A stretch of 64,000 nucleotides of DNA from AEGEAN-183 sp045563675 (GTDB lineage Bacteria > Pseudomonadota > Gammaproteobacteria > Magnimaribacterales > Magnimaribacteraceae). Location: positions 496,001 through 560,000 of the forward strand of contig JBJLIX010000002.1 in assembly GCA_045563675.1 (NCBI GenBank). Reading direction: 5' to 3'. A program made the translations under genes and the position numbers. The notes beneath the pieces were generated by a model, which worked only from the letters and a program-made list of their open reading frames with translations, was not told the DNA's origin and made no database searches. Below, in pieces: positions 39,107-48,725 of this stretch. Numbering within the stretch: the stretch's first letter is position 1; every line of letters begins with the position of its first letter.

Positions 39107-41247
39107 TATTTTTCCTTATCTACTCTCAATAAAAAAGCATATTCCAAAGCGATTTCTTTTAAGCTTTCAAACCTTCCACTAACCCCTCCATGTCCTGCAG
39201 AAAGATTTACTTTCATTAAGATGGGATTGAAGGATCTATTGTACTCCCTTAGTTTGGCAACGTACTTAGAAGGTTCATAATATTGAACTTGCGAATCCCA
39301 TAATCCTGAAGTTACCAAGATGCTTGGATAAGAAAGGTAATCTATATTATCGTAAGGAGAGTACTTTAATATGTAATTAAATTCTTCCTTAATTTCTGGA
39401 TTACCCCATTCAGTATACTCACCTGTAGTTAGAGGAATTGATGGGTCGGACATAGTTGTAAGGACATCAACAAAAGGAACATTAGAAATGATTCCTTTAT
39501 ACAAATTTGGTTCCATGTTGATGATAGCACCCATCAGTAAGCCCCCTGCACTCCCTCCTGCAGCATATATTCTTTTGGGATCAGCATACTTTTTATTCCC
39601 AATCCATTTCGTTACATCTATAAAATCATAGAAAGTATTAAGCTTATTAAACATTTTTCCATCTTCGTACCACTGCCTTCCTAGTTCTTGCCCTCCTCTA
39701 ACATGAGCAATAGCAAATATAAAACCACGATCTAGCAATGAAAGCCTAGAAGAACTAAATCCTGCATCTATAGAGTGCCCATAAGAGCCATAGCCGTAAA
39801 TTAGAATGGGATTCTTGCCTTTAATAAATTTATCTTTTTTATAAATTAAAGAAACAGGAACTAACACTCCATCTCTTGCTTTGATATTCCTTCTCTCCAC
39901 CTTATAAGTGCTTGGAGAAAAGCTACCTAATACTTTAGCCTGTTTTAAAAGTTTCTTTCTACCTGCCTTTAGGCTATAAGAATAGACACTATCTGGAGTT
40001 CTCATACTCGAATAGCCAAAATATAGGTTTGGACTATTATATTCAGGGTTTGCCGCGAAATAGGTTGTGTATACTGGATCGTTAAACTTAACACTACCTT
40101 TCTCTTCTCCTCTTCTTGATAAAAGCTTTATGTAGCTTAATCCTCTCTCCCTTTCCAAGAGAACTATATTCTTAGGAAAAGCTAAAAAATCTTGCAATAA
40201 AACATCTTCTCTATGGGGAACTAATTCTTTCCAATTCTTTTTACTTATGACGGATTTACTTAGCTTTGCTTCCATCAGTCTGAAATTTTGTGCCTTCCAA
40301 TTTGTAAGAATAAGAAGCCTATCTGCATCATCTTCAATCGAATAAAGATGATTTTTTTCTCTCGGGTAAACTACTGAAGGTTTTTTTTCAGGACTTTGAG
40401 TATCAATAAGAAGAGTTTCACTACTATCAGTGCTAGATATATTGATCTCAATGAATCTTAATGAACGCGTGTTACCTACTGAAACATAAAAGGTTGTATC
40501 TTTTTCTTCGTAAACTAGTTTATCTTTTGATTGATCTTCTCCGAGTTTATGTCTAAAAACCTTACTAGGAAGTAAAGTTTCAGGATCTCTAAGTACATAA
40601 AAGATGTATTCTCCAGATAAAGACCAGGCCATTGCTCCTGAGGTATTTTTTAGAGAGTCTTTGTAAAACTTATTAGTTTTTAAGTCCTTAATTCTTATCT
40701 TATATTGCCTCCTACCAGTAGTATCTTCTGCAAATGCTAATAGGTCTTCTGAGGGCGATATACTCCAATTTGATAATTGATAAAATTCTGACCCTTCAGC
40801 TAATTTATTAACATTTAGGATTTCTTCTTCTTTTTCTGAATCTATTTTTTTTCTTATAAATATTGAGTGCTCTTTTTCAGGTTCATATCTTCTGAAGTAC
40901 TTATAAGAACCCATTGGAATAGGAACTGAATCTTCTTTTTTTGGTATTCTGGACATGATTTCTTCAAAAAGTTCATCTCTCTTATCTGTACCTGTAGAGA
41001 ACCAATCTTCAAGATAATTATTTTCTTCTTTTAGATGGTTAATAATTTCAAGATCTTTTCTAGAGTCATCTCTCATCCAGTAGTAATTATCTATCCTTTC
41101 CACGCCATGGGCTTTGAAGGTCATGGGAATCTTTTTGGGGTTAGGAGGGTTTAAATCTTTCAAGTTAGAAGCACCATTTATATTCAGACAAAAAAAAGAA
41201 AAACAGACTAACAGAAAAAAGCTTTTTTTTATCTCTTTAATCTTCAT
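39106..41247 (-). CDS. ptrB: Oligopeptidase B-like S9 family serine peptidase (exported)
   Basis: Prolyl-oligopeptidase family enzyme of 713 residues. An N-terminal signal peptide (about 1-25) is followed by the family start HGVERIDNYYWMRDDSRKD, a beta-propeller domain (about 100-440), and an alpha/beta hydrolase domain. The nucleophile is in AAGGSAGGLLMG near residue 566. A C-terminal histidine lies in LSAGHGGVSGR. The RIDNYYWMRDD block points to oligopeptidase B, which cleaves after basic residues. E. coli PtrB lacks a signal peptide, so export is notable. It overlaps der by 4 nt. Confidence 0.85.
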   Translation of the reverse strand: MKIKEIKKSFFLLVCFSFFCLNINGASNLKDLNPPNPKKIPMTFKAHGVERIDNYYWMRDDSRKDLEIINHLKEENNYLEDWFSTGTDKRDELFEEIMSRIPKKEDSVPIPMGSYKYFRRYEPEKEHSIFIRKKIDSEKEEEILNVNKLAEGSEFYQLSNWSISPSEDLLAFAEDTTGRRQYKIRIKDLKTNKFYKDSLKNTSGAMAWSLSGEYIFYVLRDPETLLPSKVFRHKLGEDQSKDKLVYEEKDTTFYVSVGNTRSLRFIEINISSTDSSETLLIDTQSPEKKPSVVYPREKNHLYSIEDDADRLLILTNWKAQNFRLMEAKLSKSVISKKNWKELVPHREDVLLQDFLAFPKNIVLLERERGLSYIKLLSRRGEEKGSVKFNDPVYTTYFAANPEYNSPNLYFGYSSMRTPDSVYSYSLKAGRKKLLKQAKVLGSFSPSTYKVERRNIKARDGVLVPVSLIYKKDKFIKGKNPILIYGYGSYGHSIDAGFSSSRLSLLDRGFIFAIAHVRGGQELGRQWYEDGKMFNKLNTFYDFIDVTKWIGNKKYADPKRIYAAGGSAGGLLMGAIINMEPNLYKGIISNVPFVDVLTTMSDPSIPLTTGEYTEWGNPEIKEEFNYILKYSPYDNIDYLSYPSILVTSGLWDSQVQYYEPSKYVAKLREYNRSFNPILMKVNLSAGHGGVSGRFESLKEIALEYAFLLRVDKEK

Positions 41248-42623
41248 TTTTTCTTGTTTTTCTTTATAACCCTTTTTCTTTTTCTTTTTTGCTTTTCACT
41301 AAGTTTATTTGTTCTGCCTTCATAGGGATTACTAGAGTCAACAAAATCTATAAATAAAGGTGTAGATATTAGCTTTAGACTTTCCCTAAAATAGTTTTCA
41401 ATATATTTTTTATAAGACTTTTTAAGACCTTTCATGTTATTACCATGCACTATTAACTTGGGGGGATTCTTCCCTCCTTGGTGGACGTATCTTAGTTTTG
41501 GTCTAAATCTTCCAACTAATGGTGGTTGAGATTTCTCTATTGCTTCTGAAAGGATCTTATTTAGGAGACTGGTTCCAAGGTCTTTCTTACTTGATCTAAA
41601 AGCTTCAAGAACCAAGGGTAAAAGGGCTTTAATATTCTTATTAAGCTTAGCCGACATTAGATGAATATTAATAAAGCTAGCAAATTCTAGCTTTCTTTTT
41701 ATAGTTTCCTCTAATTCTTCAACTTGCTTATCATTTAATAAATCAATCTTATTAAAGCCCAATATTACAGGCCTTCCGATAGAAAGAATTAGACCCAAGA
41801 GATGCATATCTTGATCTACCATTGGTTCCTCAGAATCAACTAGATGTATAACTACATCACTCTTTTTTATGGCAGTTACAGATTGACTTACAGAAAATCT
41901 TTCTGTTTCTTCTACTATGGAACTTTTCTTTCTCACTCCAGCGGTATCAATTAAATCTATATCCATTCCATCAACCTCTATTTGTACCTTGATAGAATCT
42001 CTTGTAGTCCCAGATTTTTCAGAAACTAAGACTCTCTCTTGTCCGCTCAATAGATTTGTTAAGGTTGACTTGCCTACATTTGGTCTACCTAATAAAGCTA
42101 CTGTTAATGATTTTTCATCTTCAGAAGAAAGATCTTCTGTAGGAGAAACCTGAGATAGTAAATCTTTCAATAAACCTATTCCTTGATTGTGAGCAGAAGA
42201 AGTTAAAAAAGTGTTCTTAAAGCCTAACTCGATAAATTCATTTGATAAGGCTTCTTCATTACTATTATCAACTTTGTTGATTATTAGATAGATTGATTTG
42301 TTAGTTTTTCTTAATTTCTTGGATATATCTTTATCAAGACTAGTAAGTCCTAATTTAACATCTACAACAAAGAAAATGATATCTGATTCATTAATTGCCA
42401 ACTCTGTTTGATGCAGCACATCTCTAGACAGATCAGATGAGCTTTCGCTAATTCCGCCTGTATCTATCAAGATAGCAGAAGATCTTAAGGCCTTGCCATA
42501 CTGCCTATCTCTAGTTAGTCCTGAAAAATTGGCTACTAAAGCTGCGTTTGAACCAGTCAAATCATTAAATATACTTGATTTACCAACGTTTGGTTGGCCA
42601 ACTATAGCGACTATAGAAGACAT
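41244..42623 (-). CDS. der: Ribosome-assembly GTPase Der (EngA)
   Basis: Essential tandem-GTPase for 50S maturation, 459 residues. Two G domains have P-loops GQPNVGKSS (near residue 8) and GRPNVGKST (near 178), with NKVD and NKID motifs. A C-terminal KH-like domain and a very basic tail follow. It lies 40 bp downstream of bamB, the usual gammaproteobacterial order. Confidence 0.97.
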   Translation of the reverse strand: MSSIVAIVGQPNVGKSSIFNDLTGSNAALVANFSGLTRDRQYGKALRSSAILIDTGGISESSSDLSRDVLHQTELAINESDIIFFVVDVKLGLTSLDKDISKKLRKTNKSIYLIINKVDNSNEEALSNEFIELGFKNTFLTSSAHNQGIGLLKDLLSQVSPTEDLSSEDEKSLTVALLGRPNVGKSTLTNLLSGQERVLVSEKSGTTRDSIKVQIEVDGMDIDLIDTAGVRKKSSIVEETERFSVSQSVTAIKKSDVVIHLVDSEEPMVDQDMHLLGLILSIGRPVILGFNKIDLLNDKQVEELEETIKRKLEFASFINIHLMSAKLNKNIKALLPLVLEAFRSSKKDLGTSLLNKILSEAIEKSQPPLVGRFRPKLRYVHQGGKNPPKLIVHGNNMKGLKKSYKKYIENYFRESLKLISTPLFIDFVDSSNPYEGRTNKLSEKQKRKRKRVIKKNKKK

Positions 42624-42663
42624 TTCTTGATTTACTTAAGAATAAAAGAACTAATTATAAAGA

Positions 42664-43827
42664 CTATTCTATTGATAAGAAAAATAGCTTACCTGAATTA
42701 TCTGTTATTACAGCATTGTTACCTTTAGTAATAATCTCTTGAATTGGATTTTTAGATATCTTCTTTCTTGCAATAAATGACCCATCTATACTATTTAGAA
42801 TATGCACAAAGCCTTCAAAATCACCTATCATAACATTACCTCTAATGCTTACTGGAGAGCTAACATTTCTAAGTTTTAAGCCTTCTTGTTGCCATAATGT
42901 AGCGCCTGAAGAAAGACCAAAAGCTTTAACTATATCTTTTTCATCAACTGCTATTACTCTTGCTCTTGCTTCGGATAAGTCTCGTATTGAAGATATTTTT
43001 TCTTGCCAAATTGGTCTGCCTTGCTGTAAATCAATGGCTGTTATATTTCCTTGGAAAGTTGCAGCTACAAGTACATTATTTGCAACTACGACTTTTCCAT
43101 CTACATCTACCATCCTTTCCAATTCTGTAGAGCCCTCATTTATTGTAACTGGAAATTCCAATCTCACTGCACCTGAATCCGGATATATCATTGAAACAGA
43201 ACCATTTGCAAATCCTGTAAAAATAAACCCTTGAGTTAATAGTGGTATTGAAGTTCCTCTTAAACTCAAATTTGGAACAGAAACTTGATGTACCCAGGAC
43301 TTCTTTCCATCATCCAAGTTTAAACCTGTGATACTTCCATCTGTAGCTTGAACTGCAACAATAGTACCATTAGATACAGCAGGAGATAAAATTTCACTAG
43401 AACACTGCTCTCTCCATATTTCTTCACCATTCTCGATATCCAATGCCACTACTTGTCCTGATAGAGTTGCATAAATAATTTTTTTAAAACCTACCTGCAA
43501 TCCTCCTGATACTTCATCATTGGTTTGTTTTTTCCAAATTGATTTGCCTGTTTCCAAATCGAAAACATATAACTCACCTTCCGAGTTTATATAATAAATA
43601 TTATCTCCGACAATGGATGGTAAAATCCTTCCTATCATCTTCTCTTTTCCAACTTTTGAAGACCATAAGCTTTTTATGAGTAATTCTTGATTAATTTCTT
43701 CTAAGACAGCTGGCAATTCAATTTCTTCGTCTTCATCCCCCCAAAATTTTAACCAGCCAAGAGAAGAACAACCTACAAAACTTATACTTAAGAGCAGAAC
43801 TAGAGAAAGTTTTAATAACTTAAACAT
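42664..43827 (-). CDS. bamB: Outer membrane assembly lipoprotein BamB
   Basis: Beta-propeller lipoprotein of the BAM complex that inserts outer-membrane proteins, 387 residues. A signal peptide ends in a lipobox-like FVGC with Cys20, then come PQQ-like repeats with recurring W-residues (GEEIWREQC, GKKSWVHQV, GRPIWQEKI, GATLWQQEG). The -3 residue of the lipobox is Phe instead of the usual Leu/Val/Ile. It lies 3 bp after yfgM. BamC is also encoded in this window. Confidence 0.93.
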   Translation of the reverse strand: MFKLLKLSLVLLLSISFVGCSSLGWLKFWGDEDEEIELPAVLEEINQELLIKSLWSSKVGKEKMIGRILPSIVGDNIYYINSEGELYVFDLETGKSIWKKQTNDEVSGGLQVGFKKIIYATLSGQVVALDIENGEEIWREQCSSEILSPAVSNGTIVAVQATDGSITGLNLDDGKKSWVHQVSVPNLSLRGTSIPLLTQGFIFTGFANGSVSMIYPDSGAVRLEFPVTINEGSTELERMVDVDGKVVVANNVLVAATFQGNITAIDLQQGRPIWQEKISSIRDLSEARARVIAVDEKDIVKAFGLSSGATLWQQEGLKLRNVSSPVSIRGNVMIGDFEGFVHILNSIDGSFIARKKISKNPIQEIITKGNNAVITDNSGKLFFLSIE

Positions 43828-43830
43828 CTG

Positions 43831-44469
43831 CTATTCACCTAGGTCAGCTAACTTCATTTTAATTAAAGATTTAATAGACGTATTTTGGGTTGACTCTAAA
43901 GCTTTGAGATAATTTAATTTAGCTTCATTAAATTGGCTCATCTCTACTTGAGCATCTCCTTTAACTTCCAATAATGAACCATTAATATATGGATAACCAT
44001 CAATTAGTTCTATGGCTTGTAAAGGACTTCCTTTGGCAATTAAAACTCTTGCTAATCTAAGTGTTGCAGTAGCTTCTACAGGATTATAGTCATCACTCCA
44101 TCTAGAGCTATGCTTCTCCAGAATTTTCTTTAATATCCTTTCAGACTCATCCAATTTGTTTTCTTCTACATTAACTTGAACTAAATAAAAATTAACTAAA
44201 TCGGCATAGAGAGTATTAGGATAATTGTCCAAAATCTTTTGGGCTATCTCAGTCTCATTTAAGCCTTTATCGTCAACAGAATCTAAAAAAGATTGATAAA
44301 GGTCAGAAGAAGATTGTAATTTATAAGCTCTATTATCATTCCACGCCTCCCAGCCCACGAGACCTCCAACTACCCCAAGAACTATTAAAAGCAGGAGGTA
44401 TTTATACCCCTGCCATAAGGAAGCTAAAAACTCAGTGTTTTCCTCTTCCGTTGAAGAAAGCTTTACCAT
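43831..44469 (-). CDS. yfgM: YfgM family TPR membrane protein
   Basis: Ancillary SecYEG translocon protein that interacts with periplasmic chaperones. The 212-residue protein has a short cytoplasmic N-terminus, one membrane helix (YLLLLIVLGVVGGLVGWEAWN, about 24-44) and a periplasmic region with TPR-like helices. Position between hisS and bamB is the standard context. Overall length is normal. Confidence 0.9.
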   Translation of the reverse strand: MVKLSSTEEENTEFLASLWQGYKYLLLLIVLGVVGGLVGWEAWNDNRAYKLQSSSDLYQSFLDSVDDKGLNETEIAQKILDNYPNTLYADLVNFYLVQVNVEENKLDESERILKKILEKHSSRWSDDYNPVEATATLRLARVLIAKGSPLQAIELIDGYPYINGSLLEVKGDAQVEMSQFNEAKLNYLKALESTQNTSIKSLIKMKLADLGE

Positions 44470-44472
44470 TTT

Positions 44473-45747
44473 CTATAAAATTCTTTTTATATTTTTAATT
44501 AATTGGTCAAAATTAAAAGTTTCTTGTTTTGAACCATCTCTTAAATGCTTAAAAGATATTGTATTATCCTTTAACTCTTCATCTCCTACAATCAAAGTAA
44601 ATTCAGCTCCGGATTTGTCAGCTTTTTTAAACTGAGAATTTGCGCTTGTAGCCTCTAAACTTAGCCTTAACTTAATATCAGGAAAAGTACTTCTAATTTT
44701 CTCTGCAGACAAAATTGAGTAGGTAAAAGCTTCTTCTGTTAAGCAAACAAAATACGCATCACATAATGGTTTTTGAATGCTTTCTTGTCTAAATGAATCC
44801 CCCAATGTAAGTATCAACCTTTCAAGCCCAATAGAAAAGCCCACTGCTGGGCAGCTGTTTCCGCCTAATTGCTCGACCAAATTATCGTATCTTCCTCCTC
44901 CACAAACAGTATCCTGAGCTCCTAGCCCCTCAGCCTTCCATTCAAATACTGTTTTGTTGTAATAATCAAGCCCTCTTACAAGTCTACTGTTAACCGAATA
45001 GGGAACATTTGAATTATCTAGAATATTCTTTAAATTATTTAAATGATCTTTAGACTCTTCATCTAGGTACTCATTAATCTCGGGAGCTTCTTCAAGTAAC
45101 TGCTGGATATCTTTGGACTTTGAATCTAAGATTCTCAAAGGATTGTCTCTTAATATTCTCTGTGAATCTTTGTCTAATTCTTTTTTATAGCTATTAAAGA
45201 AATCTTGAATTGCCTTTCTATAAACTTCTCTAGTTTGATAGTTACCTAAACTATTTATCTCTAGACTTAATTTATTCTGTATTCCAAGTTTGTTCCAAAG
45301 ATTATTAAGTAAAAGAATTAGTTCAGCGTCAGCTAAATAACTGCCTATCCCAAATATCTCTGCACTTGCTTGATGAAATTGCCTAGACCTACCTTTTTGA
45401 GGCCTTTCATACCTATACATCTGCCCCATATACCAGAGCTTAGGCTTATCAACTCTTATTAAGTCATTTTCAAGACAAGCCCTTACACAACCCGCCGTTC
45501 CTTCAGGCCTTAATGCAATTGCTTCTCCTGACCTGTCTTCAAAAACATACATCTCTTTTGAAACTATGTCGCTCACATTTCCAACAGACCTATCAAATAA
45601 TTCACTTTTTTCAATAAGGGGAAGCCTTATCTCCTCAAATCCATATAAACTAAACACAGATCTGATACTTGCCTCTATAGATTGCCAAACACCAATTTCT
45701 TCCGGGATCAAATCCTTCATACCTCTAATTGATTTTATCTTTGACAT
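44473..45747 (-). CDS. hisS: Histidyl-tRNA synthetase
   Basis: Class II synthetase of 424 residues. It has the motif IRGMKDLIPEE at the start, motif 2 in YMGQMYRYERPQKGRSRQFHQ near residue 107, LVRGLDYYNKTVFEW near 258, and motif 3 in AVGFSIGLERLIL near 305. A C-terminal anticodon-binding domain follows. It lies 2 bp after ispG. Confidence 0.97.
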   Translation of the reverse strand: MSKIKSIRGMKDLIPEEIGVWQSIEASIRSVFSLYGFEEIRLPLIEKSELFDRSVGNVSDIVSKEMYVFEDRSGEAIALRPEGTAGCVRACLENDLIRVDKPKLWYMGQMYRYERPQKGRSRQFHQASAEIFGIGSYLADAELILLLNNLWNKLGIQNKLSLEINSLGNYQTREVYRKAIQDFFNSYKKELDKDSQRILRDNPLRILDSKSKDIQQLLEEAPEINEYLDEESKDHLNNLKNILDNSNVPYSVNSRLVRGLDYYNKTVFEWKAEGLGAQDTVCGGGRYDNLVEQLGGNSCPAVGFSIGLERLILTLGDSFRQESIQKPLCDAYFVCLTEEAFTYSILSAEKIRSTFPDIKLRLSLEATSANSQFKKADKSGAEFTLIVGDEELKDNTISFKHLRDGSKQETFNFDQLIKNIKRIL

Positions 45748-45749
45748 TT

Positions 45750-46862
45750 TTATTTTGACCTTGCTATTACAGAGCTAACGTTTTGATTTAATTTCTTAAT
45801 TTTCTCTCTAATTAATGTTTCTAAGTGGTCCACCAAATCTTTACTTTCTATTTTATGATCGGGTTTACCATCAATGTAAATTAAATTCTTTGGTGAAGCA
45901 CCAGTCACTCCCAATGCAACATGCTTAGACTCACCAGGACCATTTACATAGCATCCAATCACTGCAACATCTAAATCTTCAGATACATCTTCCAATCTAG
46001 CCTCCAATTCATTCATTGTACCTATTACATCAAAATTCATTCTTGAACAACTAGGGCAAGCAATAAAATTTATTCCTCTTGATCTAAGCTTTAAGCTCTT
46101 AAGGATATCAAATCCAACTTTAATCTCATTCTCAGGTTCCGAAGCTAGAGATACTCTTAAAGTATCTCCTATTCCTTCCATTAACAGCATTCCTAAACCT
46201 ACAGAAGATTTGACTGTACCTGATCTAAACCCTCCAGCTTCCGTAATTCCTAAGTGTAGAGGTTGATCTATCATTGTAGATATCTTTCTATAGCTATCTA
46301 TAGTTAAAAATACATCTGATGCTTTTATGCTTAACTTAAACTCATTGAAGTTTAATGACTGAAGAATATCTACATGATTTAAAGCAGATTCAACCAAGGC
46401 ATCTGCGGTAGGTTCGCCATATTTTTTCTGTAGCTTCTTTTCTAATGAACCTGCATTCACGCCTATCCTAATCGGCACTCCATTATCTTTCGCTGCAGAA
46501 ACAACTTCCAAAACTTTCTCTTTTTTACCTATATTTCCAGGGTTAATTCTTAAACAATCAGCTCCTGCTTTAACAGCCCCTAAAGCAAGCTTATGATCGA
46601 AATGAATATCAGTAATTAAAGGCAAGTTAGTTTCTTTTTTTATCTTTTTAAAGGCCTTCAATGAATCCTCATCAGGAATGGAGATTCTTACCAGATCGGC
46701 ACCAGCTTCTTGCAAACTATTAACCTGACCTACAGTAGAAATAACATCTCTAGTATCAGTGTTTGTCATGCTTTGAACAGATATAGGAGATTCTCCTCCT
46801 ACCGGTACATCGCCAACCATTATTTGCTTAGATTTTCTCCTTTTAATATCAGATGAGTTCAT
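45750..46862 (-). CDS. ispG: 4-hydroxy-3-methylbut-2-en-1-yl diphosphate synthase
   Basis: [4Fe-4S] enzyme of the MEP isoprenoid pathway, 370 residues. It has the TIM-barrel N-terminus [15 protein letters not shown], the substrate region [13 protein letters not shown], and cluster cysteines in [13 protein letters not shown] and [12 protein letters not shown]. It is the short bacterial form without the plant-type insertion. It acts upstream of IspH and depends on the Fe-S machinery encoded about 2 kb away. Confidence 0.97.
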   Translation of the reverse strand: MNSSDIKRRKSKQIMVGDVPVGGESPISVQSMTNTDTRDVISTVGQVNSLQEAGADLVRISIPDEDSLKAFKKIKKETNLPLITDIHFDHKLALGAVKAGADCLRINPGNIGKKEKVLEVVSAAKDNGVPIRIGVNAGSLEKKLQKKYGEPTADALVESALNHVDILQSLNFNEFKLSIKASDVFLTIDSYRKISTMIDQPLHLGITEAGGFRSGTVKSSVGLGMLLMEGIGDTLRVSLASEPENEIKVGFDILKSLKLRSRGINFIACPSCSRMNFDVIGTMNELEARLEDVSEDLDVAVIGCYVNGPGESKHVALGVTGASPKNLIYIDGKPDHKIESKDLVDHLETLIREKIKKLNQNVSSVIARSK

Positions 46863-46927
46863 AGTTTCTTATTTATATGAATACCAAACAACTTACATCA
46901 GTTTTAATAATTGTCATAGACTTTAGG

Positions 46928-47323
46928 TTAATTTTTAGAAAAATATGTAATTAAAAAAGCTGCTATTAACATTATTCCAATAGCTATAATATTTTCAGAT
47001 TTGAAGTCGAGTTTAGCTCCCAACTTTTTTTTCCTATCTTTTCTTACTTTCTTTTTTTTCTTCTTCCTTTGATCTCTCATGTAATCATTAAAAGCATTAA
47101 TAACAAGGTCAGAATCTAGTCCTAATTTCTTCGCATAAGCTCTTAAATATCCTTTGACATAAGCAGGTCCTGCCATCTCATCAAAATCGTTATTCTCTAA
47201 TGCTTCTAAGTACTTTTCTGGAATACCTAATTCATCAGATAGTTTCTTATACCTTCGTCTCTTTTTTTTTCTTGCTGTACTTAAAAGCTCTCCTGGGTAT
47301 ATTCTTTCTTCCTTATTGGACAT
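46928..47323 (-). CDS. Short RodZ-like helix-turn-helix membrane protein
   Basis: Protein of 131 residues. The N-terminal HTH_25 domain (about 8-80; PGELLSTARKKK, IPEKYLEALENND, GPAYVKGYLRAYAKKLGLD) matches RodZ. A lysine/arginine-rich stretch (about 85-100) and one membrane helix (about 110-128) then end the protein. RodZ proteins are usually 250-340 residues with a periplasmic beta domain, which is missing here. Position before ispG matches rodZ. It probably keeps MreB anchoring or DNA binding and lacks the periplasmic part. Confidence 0.8.
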   Translation of the reverse strand: MSNKEERIYPGELLSTARKKKRRRYKKLSDELGIPEKYLEALENNDFDEMAGPAYVKGYLRAYAKKLGLDSDLVINAFNDYMRDQRKKKKKKVRKDRKKKLGAKLDFKSENIIAIGIMLIAAFLITYFSKN

Positions 47324-47338
47324 CTAAATTCTCTATTT

Positions 47339-47743
47339 TTAATATTCTGGAAAAAAGTAGGCAACCTCCCTTGCTGCAGATTCCCTTGAGTCAGATCCAT
47401 GCACTGCATTTGCATCTATAGATTCTGCAAACTCATGCCTCAATGTTCCTTCTTTTGCTTCTTTAGGGTTAGTAGCACCCATAAGTTCACGATAACCTTT
47501 TATTGCCTCCATTCCTTGAAGTATTTGGATTTGGACAGGTCCTGAAGTCATAAACTTAATCAATGCTTTAAAAAAAGGCTTGCCTTTGTGTTCTGAGTAA
47601 AAGCCCTCAGCTAAATCTTTTGAGAGTAGCATTTTCCTTTTCTTTACAATTTTTAAACCAGAATGCTCTATTCTTTCACATATCTCTTCGATATGCCCAT
47701 TCTCTACAGCATCAGGCTTGATAATACATAAAGTGTCTTGCAT
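47339..47743 (-). CDS. ndk: Nucleoside diphosphate kinase
   Basis: Transfers the gamma-phosphate between nucleoside di- and triphosphates, 134 residues. It has the start [16 protein letters not shown], the catalytic histidine in [16 protein letters not shown] (near residue 115), and [12 protein letters not shown]. The normal length is about 140. It lies between iscX and the RodZ-like gene. rlmN and pilW, often found between ndk and rodZ, are missing. Confidence 0.97.
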   Translation of the reverse strand: MQDTLCIIKPDAVENGHIEEICERIEHSGLKIVKKRKMLLSKDLAEGFYSEHKGKPFFKALIKFMTSGPVQIQILQGMEAIKGYRELMGATNPKEAKEGTLRHEFAESIDANAVHGSDSRESAAREVAYFFPEY

Positions 47744-47773
47744 TAATTTACCTTTAGATAGTTTTCGCGCGGC

Positions 47774-47779
47774 ATTATA
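47774..47779 (-). promoter_or_regulatory. Putative -10 box of ndk
   Basis: Perfect TATAAT followed by GCCGCGCG on the minus strand, about 30 nt upstream of the ndk start and after the iscX stop. A weak -35 (TTAACT, 18-bp spacer) is possible but lies within the iscX 3' end. Confidence 0.5.
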
Positions 47780-47799
47780 CTTATTAAACTTAAAAAGAG

Positions 47800-47994
47800 T
47801 TAATCTAGTTCATCTATCCAGGCAGCCTGTATAGCTTCCAAGATCTTTTCATTTGACCTATCCGCCTCACCTTCAAAGCCATTTATATTCATGACTTTTT
47901 GATGGAGATCTGTAAATAATATCAATTTGGGATCTATATCTGGATGATCATCAGCAAGTTGTATTGCAATTTCATTAATATCTGTCCAATTCAT
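47800..47994 (-). CDS. iscX: Fe-S cluster assembly protein IscX
   Basis: Small acidic protein of 64 residues that binds IscS and iron and modulates the rate of cluster assembly. The family pattern is clear: [22 protein letters not shown], then [11 protein letters not shown] and [12 protein letters not shown]. It is the last isc gene, 5 bp after fdx. Confidence 0.95.
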   Translation of the reverse strand: MNWTDINEIAIQLADDHPDIDPKLILFTDLHQKVMNINGFEGEADRSNEKILEAIQAAWIDELD

Positions 47995-47999
47995 AACTG

Positions 48000-48338
48000 C
48001 TATTTTTTTTCGGATACCATATTAATGGTGTACTGAGGTAACTCAATCTCTAAATCTTCGTCTCCAATAATAATTTGACAACTTAACCTTGATTCAGGTT
48101 CCAATCCCCAAGCCTTGTCCAGCATATCTTCTTCTAATTCTGAGGCATCATTTAAACCAGAAAAGCCCTTTCTAACTATTACATGGCAAGTAGTACAAGC
48201 ACAAGATAGTTCACATGCATGCTCTATTTGAATTCCTTCTTTTAGTAAGTTCTCACATAAATACTCTCCTGGGGCTATTTCTATCTCAGCTCCCTCAGGA
48301 CAAACTTCTTTGTGAGGATATATTTTGACTTTTGCCAT
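48000..48338 (-). CDS. fdx: ISC-type [2Fe-2S] ferredoxin
   Basis: Adrenodoxin-like ferredoxin of 112 residues that supplies electrons for cluster assembly. The ligand cysteines lie in CELSCACTTCHVIV (near residue 40-52), with the fourth in ESRLSCQIII near 87. It lies between iscA (27-bp gap) and iscX. The hscB and hscA genes that normally precede fdx are absent. Confidence 0.95.
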   Translation of the reverse strand: MAKVKIYPHKEVCPEGAEIEIAPGEYLCENLLKEGIQIEHACELSCACTTCHVIVRKGFSGLNDASELEEDMLDKAWGLEPESRLSCQIIIGDEDLEIELPQYTINMVSEKK

Positions 48339-48365
48339 TTAATTAAATATGGAAATGAAAGGGGT

Positions 48366-48722
48366 TTAGCTTATTTCAAAACTTTCACCACAACCGCAAA
48401 CTGCCTTTACATTAGGATTAAGAAATTTTACTTCTTCGTTTAATCCTTCTTGAATAAAGTCAACTTTAGTCCCTTTAAGGTAAGCAAAAGATTTTGGGTC
48501 AATAAAAACCTTTAATTCATTAAATTTGAAGATTAAATCGTCTTTCTTGTTTTCATCTACAAAATCCATTTCATACATGTACCCTGAACAGCCCGCAGCT
48601 TCTTCAACAGAAAATCTAACACCTAAAGAACCCTCTTCTTTAGACATACTTTTTTTAAAATGACTTAAGGCAGCTTCAGTCAATGAAAAAGCTTGAGGGT
48701 CAAATGTTTTAGGTTCTTTCAT
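48366..48722 (-). CDS. iscA: A-type Fe-S cluster carrier IscA
   Basis: Carrier protein of 118 residues with the three A-type cysteines: GCSGYMYEM near residue 46 and the C-terminal CGCGESF. It is slightly longer than E. coli IscA (107) because of an N-terminal extension. It sits 3 bp after iscU in standard isc order. Confidence 0.94.
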   Translation of the reverse strand: MKEPKTFDPQAFSLTEAALSHFKKSMSKEEGSLGVRFSVEEAAGCSGYMYEMDFVDENKKDDLIFKFNELKVFIDPKSFAYLKGTKVDFIQEGLNEEVKFLNPNVKAVCGCGESFEIS

Positions 48723-48725
48723 GCT

